A stretch of DNA of 9,355 bases from DATKEG01 sp035544515 (GTDB lineage Bacteria; Acidobacteriota; Vicinamibacteria; Fen-336), in the NCBI GenBank assembly GCA_035544515.1, contig DATKEG010000130.1:1-9355 (forward strand), in the 5' to 3' direction. Each line of letters starts with the position of its first letter. Positions within the stretch are counted from its first letter, which is position 1. A program made the translations under genes and the position numbers. The notes beneath the pieces were generated by a model that saw only the letters and a list, made by a program, of their open reading frames with translations, had not been told where the DNA came from and did not search any database. Below are positions 1-4,569 of the stretch, one piece after another.

Positions 1-117
1 TGGCAGACGCACGGCAGCCACGCCCTCGTCTTCAACGCCGTGATGAACTGGGACCAGCTCGGCGCCGGCCGCGCGCCGGCTTCAGAGAAGACGCCCGTGG
101 CCGACCAAACCCGCTGA
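1..117 (+). CDS. C-terminal fragment of an unidentified protein
   Basis: The reading frame is open from the left edge through 38 codons to a TGA at 115-117. The visible tail includes HGSHALVFNAVMNWD and ends in a polar, probably disordered stretch (PASEKTPVADQTR). I do not recognise the family from this fragment, and no catalytic motif can be assigned. It converges with the minus-strand AstE-domain gene, leaving only about 21 bp between the two stop codons and no convincing terminator. That it is coding rests on the open frame at the edge, GC-rich third positions and the clean spacing to the next gene. Confidence 0.5.
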   Translation, partial: WQTHGSHALVFNAVMNWDQLGAGRAPASEKTPVADQTR

Positions 118-138
118 GGCGTCGAGCCGATCCCCTCG

Positions 139-381
139 TCAGCGGGGGGCGGGGGCGATCTGGCCGAGGAAGGCGAGCGGTTCGCCTTCCGTGACCGGTG
201 GCGTGCCGACGACGTAGAGGACCTCGCCCGCGAAGGGCGCGCGGACCTCTTCCCGCAGGGCGCCGAACGGGTCGCGCACCCGCCCCAGGAGCGTGCCCTC
301 GGCCACGGACTGCATCTTCTCCACCGCGGGGTACCACACGCCCGTGGTAGCCACCACCAGCGGACCGGCCCGCCGCGCCAT
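139..381 (-). CDS. Stand-alone AstE/AspA-type C-terminal barrel domain protein
   Basis: This 80-residue protein matches the C-terminal domain of succinylglutamate desuccinylase/aspartoacylase-like M14 deacylases. It has the sequence order GVWYPAVE, VAEGTLLGRVRDPFG, EVRAPFAGEVLYV, then TPPVTEGEPLAFLG. The domain looks complete, a lipoyl/biotinyl-like barrel-sandwich, but there is no zinc-binding HxxE catalytic domain, so deacylase activity is not expected. The hairpin where biotinyl or lipoyl carriers hold their modified lysine reads RDPFG here, so it is not an obvious prosthetic-group carrier. The ATG at 381 follows the KASIII stop after a single codon and lies in the same frame, so translation is very probably coupled. 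It may be an accessory or scaffold for the synthase, or the remnant of a larger deacylase. Family assignment is fairly sure; the role is unknown. Confidence 0.72.
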   Translation of the reverse strand: MARRAGPLVVATTGVWYPAVEKMQSVAEGTLLGRVRDPFGALREEVRAPFAGEVLYVVGTPPVTEGEPLAFLGQIAPAPR

Positions 382-384
382 GCG

Positions 385-1452
385 TCAGGCCCTGAGGAGC
401 ACCGCGCCCCAGCCCATGCCCGCGCCGAAGGCCAGGAGCAGCACCAGGTCGCCCGGGCGCAGGCGGCCCTGGCGCAAGACCTCGTGCCAGAGGAGCGGGA
501 TGGTGGCGGCGGTCGTGTTCCCGTACGTCTGGATGTTGTTGTGGACCTTCTCGTCGGGGAGGCCGAGCGCCTTCTGGCAGTGCTCGTTGATGCGCAGGTT
601 GGCCTGGTGCATGAGCACGAGCGAGAGGTCCTGCGGGCGGACCCCGTTGCGCCCCAGCACCTCCTGGGCCGCCTCCATCATGCGCGTGGTGGCCACCTTG
701 AAGACGTAGCGTCCGTCCATGACCGGGATGTGGTCCCCGCGGCGGAACTGCTCGGGGTCCGTGTACGGCCGGTGCTTGAAGCCGGTGCCGGGCACGTAGA
801 GCCGCTCGACCTCGGCGCCGTCGGTGTGGAGGGCCGCGTCGACGACGCCGCGCTCTCCGCCCTCCACCGCCTTGATCACCACGGCGGCGCCTGCATCGCC
901 GAAGAGGACGAGCAGGTGGCGGAAGCGCGTGTTCCAGGCCCACTCCTCCGGCGTGGGCGGCACGTCCGTGCGCCCGTAGAGGTACTCCCAGTTCGCGGGC
1001 GTGAAGGGCATGAACCCGGTGTGGATCTCCGCCCCCACCAGCAGCACCGTCCGGGCCAGGCCGGCGCGGATCTCGGCGTCGGCGAGCTGCAGGCCGTAGA
1101 GGAACCCCACGCACTGCTGCCGGATGTCGAAGCAGGGCACCTGGCGCAGCCCGAGCTTCGCCTGCATGATCCCGCCGTTGCCGGGGAAATAGTGGTCGGG
1201 GGTCATGGTGGCCGAGATGACGAGGTCCACCTCGTCGCGCGCCACCCGCGCGTCCTCGAGCGCCTGGGCGGCGGCGGCCGCGCCGAGGTCGGAGGTGGCG
1301 GTGCCGGGATCGACGTAGTAGCGCGTCTCGACCCCGCTGCGCTCGCGGATCCACTCGTCGCTGGTGTCCATGATCCGGGCCAGCATCGCGTTCGTCACCC
1401 GGTTGGGAGGGACCGACACGCCGCTGCCGACGATGACCGAGCGCGCCGCCAA
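385..1452 (-). CDS. 3-oxoacyl-ACP synthase III (KASIII/FabH-like)
   Basis: This is a thiolase-fold condensing enzyme of about 355 residues that should join an acyl-CoA or acyl donor to a malonyl-ACP-type extender in the cytoplasm. Counting from the TTG start, the Cys-His-Asn triad is visible: C114 in QQCVGFLYGL, H282 in LMHQANLRI and N312 in YGNTTAATIP. The N-terminus has the typical SVIVGSGVSVPPNRVTN and DTSDEWI, and the C-terminus ends in the usual LAFGAGMGWGAVLL. It is longer than E. coli FabH (317 residues), partly from an insertion around residues 147-178 (FMPFTPANWEYLYGRTDVPP), so it may be a specialised KASIII rather than the housekeeping FabH. An ATG 15 codons further upstream (1497) is possible, but it would add non-homologous residues and overlap the divergent gene. 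The TTG has a full Shine-Dalgarno 6 nt away. It is followed by the AstE-domain gene. Confidence 0.9.
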   Translation of the reverse strand: MAARSVIVGSGVSVPPNRVTNAMLARIMDTSDEWIRERSGVETRYYVDPGTATSDLGAAAAAQALEDARVARDEVDLVISATMTPDHYFPGNGGIMQAKLGLRQVPCFDIRQQCVGFLYGLQLADAEIRAGLARTVLLVGAEIHTGFMPFTPANWEYLYGRTDVPPTPEEWAWNTRFRHLLVLFGDAGAAVVIKAVEGGERGVVDAALHTDGAEVERLYVPGTGFKHRPYTDPEQFRRGDHIPVMDGRYVFKVATTRMMEAAQEVLGRNGVRPQDLSLVLMHQANLRINEHCQKALGLPDEKVHNNIQTYGNTTAATIPLLWHEVLRQGRLRPGDLVLLLAFGAGMGWGAVLLRA

Positions 1453-1495
1453 AGCGAACCTCCTCGCCCCCGCGGGATTGTAGTATGGTCTGCCC
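1453..1495. promoter_or_regulatory. Divergent promoter region between KASIII and peroxiredoxin
   Basis: Only 43 bp separate the two inferred starts. The sole AT-rich patch is at 1477-1486. On the minus strand it reads TACAAT (1482-1477), a fair -10 box about 13 nt upstream of the KASIII Shine-Dalgarno. On the plus strand it reads TAGTAT (1481-1486), a TAnnnT-type -10 whose transcript would begin only a few bases before the peroxiredoxin ATG. I see no good -35 hexamer for either direction, and no dyad that would suggest an operator. The two promoters would overlap, so mutually exclusive firing is possible. This is inference from short motifs. Confidence 0.35.
1459..1464 (-). promoter_or_regulatory. 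Shine-Dalgarno deciding a TTG start for KASIII
   Basis: On the minus strand AGGAGG stands 6 nt before TTG at 1452-1450. This strong ribosome site places the KASIII start inside the longer ATG-initiated frame. It removes the overlap with the divergent peroxiredoxin and gives the N-terminus expected for the family. Confidence 0.8.
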
Positions 1496-1930
1496 ATGCT
1501 TCAGCCGGGCGCGGCCGCGCCCGATTTCGCGGTCGGCGGCCGCACGCTGCACGGCCTCCTGGCCGAGCAGGCGGTCGCCGTCTTCTTCTTCCCCCGGGCC
1601 TTCACGCCCGGCTGAACGACCGAAGCCGGCGAGTTCCGCCGGAGGTATCCCGCGCTGAAAGAGGCGGGGGTCGAGGTCGTGGGCGTGTCCACGGACGGCG
1701 CGGAGAAGCTCGAAAGGTTCCGCCAGGAGCGTGACCTGCCCTTCGCGCTGGTCTCCGACGGCTCGGGGGCGATCGCGCGCGCCTATCGCGCCCGCTGGCC
1801 GATCGTCGCCGTGGCCCGGCGCGTGACCTACCTCGTCGGGCGTGACCGCCGCGTCCGCCTCGCCTTCCACAGCGAGCGGCGCTTCGCGGAGCACGCCGCG
1901 CACGTCCTGCGGGAGGCCTCCGCGGGCTGA
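1496..1930 (+). CDS. Selenocysteine-containing peroxiredoxin (BCP/AhpC-TSA family), read through in-frame TGA
   Basis: This thiol-dependent peroxidase should reduce hydroperoxides in the cytoplasm. Codons 1-39 and 41-144 make one continuous peroxiredoxin in a single frame, interrupted only by TGA at codon 40. The active-site motif PxxxTxxC reads P33-RAF-T37-PG-Sec40, followed by TTEAGEFRRRYPALKEAGVE and GVSTD, the classic BCP pattern. The conserved catalytic Arg is probably in ARRVTYLV. Read with Sec, the length of 144 residues is normal for the family. BCP enzymes with a resolving Cys five residues on have Gly45 here, and there is no Cys anywhere, so this is a one-Sec enzyme. The ATG at 1496 is fixed by an in-frame TAG at 1481. 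No Shine-Dalgarno is seen, and the message may be nearly leaderless. The stop overlaps the next start (TGATG). PrxU-type selenoperoxiredoxins are known in other bacteria. The alternative, a nonsense-mutated pseudogene, is unlikely given the exact position and the hairpin. Confidence 0.92.
1613..1615 (+). other. In-frame TGA read as selenocysteine (Sec40)
   Basis: The TGA replaces the peroxidatic cysteine codon of the peroxiredoxin motif FTPG-C-TTEAG. The reading frame is unbroken and homologous on both sides. Cys-to-TGA exchange at a redox-active residue is the hallmark of bacterial selenoproteins. Confidence 0.9.
1626..1642 (+). promoter_or_regulatory. Candidate bacterial SECIS hairpin
   Basis: CCGGCG (1626-1631) pairs perfectly with CGCCGG (1637-1642), closing a five-base AGUUC loop. 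The stem begins 10 nt after the TGA and the apical loop begins 16 nt after it. Known bacterial SECIS elements lie just downstream of the UGA, inside the coding region, with a short upper stem and a G among the first two loop bases; here G is the second (1633). It should recruit SelB with Sec-tRNA. High GC content makes chance hairpins common, so placement is the main support. Confidence 0.75.
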
Positions 1931-2628
1931 TGCCGCCCTCCGTGAGCGTGGTCGTTCCCATGTACAACGAGCAGCCGTACGTCGAGCGCGCGGTGAGCGC
2001 CGCGCGGGACGTGCTCGAGAAGATGGGCGCGGACTGGGAGGTGATCGTGGTGGACGACGCCTCCAGCGACCGGACCGGGGCCATCGCCGAAGAGCTCGCG
2101 CGCGCCGACGGGCGGGTCAAGGTCGTGCACAACCTCGTGAACCGGCAGCTCGGCGGCTCGCTGCGCGCGGGCTGGTCGCGCGCGGTCAAGGACCTCATCC
2201 TCTACACGGACGCGGACCTGCCCGCCGACCTGGGCGAGCTGCCCCGCGCCATCCACCTCCTCGAGTACCAGCAGGCGGACCTGCTCGCCGCCTACCGGTT
2301 CGACCGCACGGCCGAGGGCTGGTGGCGCGGGGCCATGGCCTTCGGCTACAACCTGATGGTGCGCGCCCTGTTCGACCTGCCCGTGCGCGACGTCAACTTC
2401 GCGTTCAAGCTCTTCCGCCGCTCGCTGCTCGAGCGCATCGTCCTCACCAGCGAGGGCAGCTTCATCGACGCCGAGCTGCTGCTGCGCGCGCGCCACGCGG
2501 GCGCCCACGTCATCCAGATGGGCGTCGACTACTTCCCGCGCCGGCACGGCCCTTCCAAGCTGTCGTCGCCGGCGGTGGTGGCCGGCATCGTGCGCGAGAT
2601 GGCGCGTTACTGGGGCGAGCGCCGCTGA
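1930..2628 (+). CDS. GT2 family glycosyltransferase, DPM1-like polyprenyl-phosphate sugar transferase
   Basis: This 232-residue GT-A fold enzyme most likely moves a sugar from a nucleotide donor to a polyprenyl phosphate on the cytoplasmic membrane face. It opens with SVSVVVPMYNE. The nucleotide-binding acidic pair is D42-D43 in VVDDASSDRTG and the metal-binding DxD is D94/D96 in YTDADLP. Residues 153-164 (RDVNFAFKLFRR) and R205-HGPSK-210 match the dolichol-phosphate mannosyltransferase pattern. No C-terminal membrane segments are present, so it is the short soluble or peripheral form. Its ATG overlaps the peroxiredoxin stop (TGATG) and its own stop overlaps the next start, so it sits in a translationally coupled trio. 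It probably supplies the lipid-linked sugar used by the downstream GT-C protein. The sugar cannot be told from sequence. Confidence 0.88.
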   Translation: MPPSVSVVVPMYNEQPYVERAVSAARDVLEKMGADWEVIVVDDASSDRTGAIAEELARADGRVKVVHNLVNRQLGGSLRAGWSRAVKDLILYTDADLPADLGELPRAIHLLEYQQADLLAAYRFDRTAEGWWRGAMAFGYNLMVRALFDLPVRDVNFAFKLFRRSLLERIVLTSEGSFIDAELLLRARHAGAHVIQMGVDYFPRRHGPSKLSSPAVVAGIVREMARYWGERR

Positions 2629-4469
2629 AGGGCCGCGTCCTCGCCCTGGCGGCGGTCCTGGTCCTCGCCGCCGCCCTGCGTTTCGTCGGGCTCGGCTGGG
2701 GGCTGCGCCATCCGCCGCACTGGGACGAGCGCGTGTTCGTCGAGAACGTCCGGCTGATGGCGGAGCGCGGCGACCTCGACCACCGCTACTACGAGTACCC
2801 CGGCCTGTTCTTCCACCTGCTCCGGCCCGTGCTCGCCCTGGCGCCGGAGCCGGACCCCGGAGCGCAGGCCTACCGGCTGGCGCGGGGCGTGGTGGCGGCC
2901 GCGGGCGTGCTCGCGTGCGCGGCCGTGTACGTGCTCGGCCGTGGCCTGGCCGGGCCGGCCGTGGGTCTCATCGGCGCGCTGCTCGTGGCCGTCTCGCCCG
3001 TGGCCGTGCACACCGCGCACATGGTGCGCCCGGACGTGGTCCTGCAGGTCTTCGTCACGGCGGCGCTCGTGGCGTTGCTCCGCGTAGGTCCGCGCCTGCG
3101 ATCCGACGCCCTGGCGGGCGGCCTCGTCGGCCTGGCCATGGCGGTCAAGTTCTCGGGCGCCTTCCTCCTGCCCTCGTACCTGCTGCGCCGCATGCTGGCG
3201 GCCGGCCCCCGCCTGAAGGGCGGCCTGCTCGCGGCCGCGGTGGGCGCGGCCCTGTTCGCCGCGGCCACGCCCTACGCGCTGATCAACGCCCGCGAGTTCG
3301 CCGCGGGCGTGCAGACGCAGGTCGGCCACCACTACGAGGAGGACGAGGGCCTGCTCCCGCCCGGCCTCGGACTGGGCCCGGCCTATGCCCGGGTGTGGGT
3401 CCGCGCGCTCGGTCTGCCCGCGGTGGCCCTGGCGCTCGGCGGGGTCGTCCTCGCGCTGCGCGCCGACGCGCGCCGGTGGCTGCCCTTGTTGGTCCTCCCC
3501 CTCGTGACGCTCGCCGTGATGGCCAGCCAGCGGTTCCTCTTCTGGCGCCACCTGCTCCCGAGCCTGGCCGTGCCCGCGCTCCTGGCCGCGCTCGCCATCG
3601 AGGCCCTCTCCGCGGCCGCGGCGCGACGGATGGGCGCGCCACCGCCGGCGCTGGCCGCGGTCCTGGGCCTGGGCGTGGCCGCGGTGCCGTTCGCGCGGTC
3701 GCTCGACTACGTACGGGACGTCGCGCGCCCGAGCACCCGCGACCGCGCCCTCGACTGGGCGCAGGCGCACCTGGCGCCGGGCGCGCGCATCCTCTCGACC
3801 GTCGAGAACCTGGGCCTCGACGCACGGAGGCTGGAGCTGACGGAGCTGCCGCGGCTCGGGCCGCACGACCGCCCGCTCGTCCTCGAGATGGACTACGTCC
3901 TGGCCACGCCCGCCGACGATGCGGCGGTGCTCGAGGGCCTCAGGGAGGCGGCGCGGTTCGAGCCGGAGTCGCCCGTGAGCGGACGCCCCATCCGCGTGCT
4001 GGCCGTCCCCGGGGCGGTGCGGCCGGCGTTCCGGCCGCGGCCCATCTCCGCGGACCTGGTCCACGTGTCGGAGAATCCCGGCGACGTCGCCCTCCTCTGC
4101 GACGGCGACGTGGGGACGCTCTGGCGCACGGACGACCCGCAGCGGCCGGGCGACTGGCTGGCGGTGGAGATGCCCGACGCGGCGCTGCTCGGGCGCATCG
4201 AGCTGGCGCTCGGCCCGCACGCCCGCTTCGCCGCCCGCGAGCTGCAGGTGGCGGTCTCGGGCGACGGTGCCCGGTGGACCGACGTGCGGTCGCGGCCCGC
4301 GCGGCCGGCGGTCGACCGCCAGCGCAAGGAGGCGGGTCCGGCCAGCCAGGTGCTCGTGCTCACCCCGCCGGTGCGCACCCGCTTCGTGCGCGTCGGCCTT
4401 CGCCGCTCCGGCGCGCACCGGTGGGGCGTGGCCGAGCTGCGCCTGTTCGCGCTCCCGGACGGGCCCTGA
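2625..4469 (+). CDS. GT39/PMT-like membrane glycosyltransferase with C-terminal discoidin (F5/8 type C) domain
   Basis: About 614 residues. Residues 4-20 form the first membrane helix, and many alanine/leucine/valine-rich helices follow to about residue 360. The catalytic acidic pair typical of GT-C enzymes is D34-E35 in HPPHWDERVF, followed by a loop-1 motif YYEYPGLFFH. Residues 474-614 are a discoidin-like domain: CDGDVGTLWRT, GDWLAVEMP, RELQVAVSGDGARW, RFVRVGL and WGVAELRLF. Such domains usually bind carbohydrate and would lie outside the membrane. Polyprenyl-phosphate sugars are the usual donors, and the preceding GT2 should make one. No ATG, GTG or TTG fits the start. CTG at 2625, overlapping the GT2 stop as CTGA, gives a natural MKGRVLALAAV-type N-terminus, with GGGGCGAG a few bases upstream as a weak ribosome site. 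The start is inferred; the family is confident. Confidence 0.85.
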   Translation: MKGRVLALAAVLVLAAALRFVGLGWGLRHPPHWDERVFVENVRLMAERGDLDHRYYEYPGLFFHLLRPVLALAPEPDPGAQAYRLARGVVAAAGVLACAAVYVLGRGLAGPAVGLIGALLVAVSPVAVHTAHMVRPDVVLQVFVTAALVALLRVGPRLRSDALAGGLVGLAMAVKFSGAFLLPSYLLRRMLAAGPRLKGGLLAAAVGAALFAAATPYALINAREFAAGVQTQVGHHYEEDEGLLPPGLGLGPAYARVWVRALGLPAVALALGGVVLALRADARRWLPLLVLPLVTLAVMASQRFLFWRHLLPSLAVPALLAALAIEALSAAAARRMGAPPPALAAVLGLGVAAVPFARSLDYVRDVARPSTRDRALDWAQAHLAPGARILSTVENLGLDARRLELTELPRLGPHDRPLVLEMDYVLATPADDAAVLEGLREAARFEPESPVSGRPIRVLAVPGAVRPAFRPRPISADLVHVSENPGDVALLCDGDVGTLWRTDDPQRPGDWLAVEMPDAALLGRIELALGPHARFAARELQVAVSGDGARWTDVRSRPARPAVDRQRKEAGPASQVLVLTPPVRTRFVRVGLRRSGAHRWGVAELRLFALPDGP

Positions 4470-4474
4470 CCGGA

Positions 4475-4494
4475 CGGCGCCGGGAACGGCGCCG
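4475..4494 (+). terminator. GC stem-loop after the glycosyltransferase gene, possible weak terminator
   Basis: CGGCGCC (4475-4481) and GGCGCCG (4488-4494) form a perfect 7-bp stem around GGGAAC, starting 5 nt after the stop codon. No U-tract follows, so it is not a canonical Rho-independent terminator. It could slow transcription or protect the 3' end. Confidence 0.35.
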
Positions 4495-4556
4495 CGGCCC
4501 ACGCGGTGTGACCGTGGTTACGCCCGGGGTTGTGGGCGGTGGCGGAGCGTGGTATC

Positions 4557-4562
4557 AGAGGA
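4557..4562 (+). promoter_or_regulatory. Shine-Dalgarno selecting GTG 4570
   Basis: AGAGGA lies 7 nt before GTG 4570. The alternative in-frame GTG at 4549 has a GCGGAG only one base away. The 4570 start gives an N-terminus beginning at the DUF4388 domain (MLSDLALSPIAETLRKL), as in relatives. Confidence 0.65.
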
Positions 4563-4569
4563 CGCCACC

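Larger units (their letters stand above)
4470..4569 (+). promoter_or_regulatory. 100-bp intergenic region, possible promoter of the DUF4388 gene
   Basis: This is the only sizeable plus-strand gap after the peroxiredoxin run. After the stem-loop, TTGTGG (4530-4535) and TATCAG (4553-4558) lie 17 bp apart, resembling a weak -35/-10 pair. A start from it would fall at or past the ribosome site at 4557-4562, so it conflicts with the preferred GTG. Read-through from upstream is equally possible. Confidence 0.2.

Noticed and set aside
129..160. Hairpin between the converging genes at the left end as a bidirectional terminator
   Set aside because: Only CCCC/GGGG pairs and an imperfect GATC repeat can be drawn, with no T-rich tail. 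Not distinguishable from background in such GC-rich DNA.
385..387. KASIII stop TGA as a second selenocysteine codon
   Set aside because: The condensing enzyme already ends at its normal C-terminus, the residue is not a redox or catalytic position, and the downstream ORF has its own ATG. Short GC hairpins are expected by chance here.
1496..1615. Peroxiredoxin as a nonsense-mutated pseudogene or a 39-codon peptide
   Set aside because: The TGA sits exactly at the catalytic Cys, no other defects occur over 144 codons, the coupled downstream overlap is intact, and a SECIS-like hairpin follows.
484..1734. Long plus-strand ORF opposite KASIII
   Set aside because: It is a shadow of the minus-strand KASIII, which has clear catalytic motifs. 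Long antisense ORFs are common at this GC content.
2607..4502. 631-codon minus-strand ORF opposite the GT-C gene
   Set aside because: Its translation is rich in Arg, Gly, His and Gln with no recognisable domain, whereas the plus strand has membrane helices, D-E motif and a discoidin domain.
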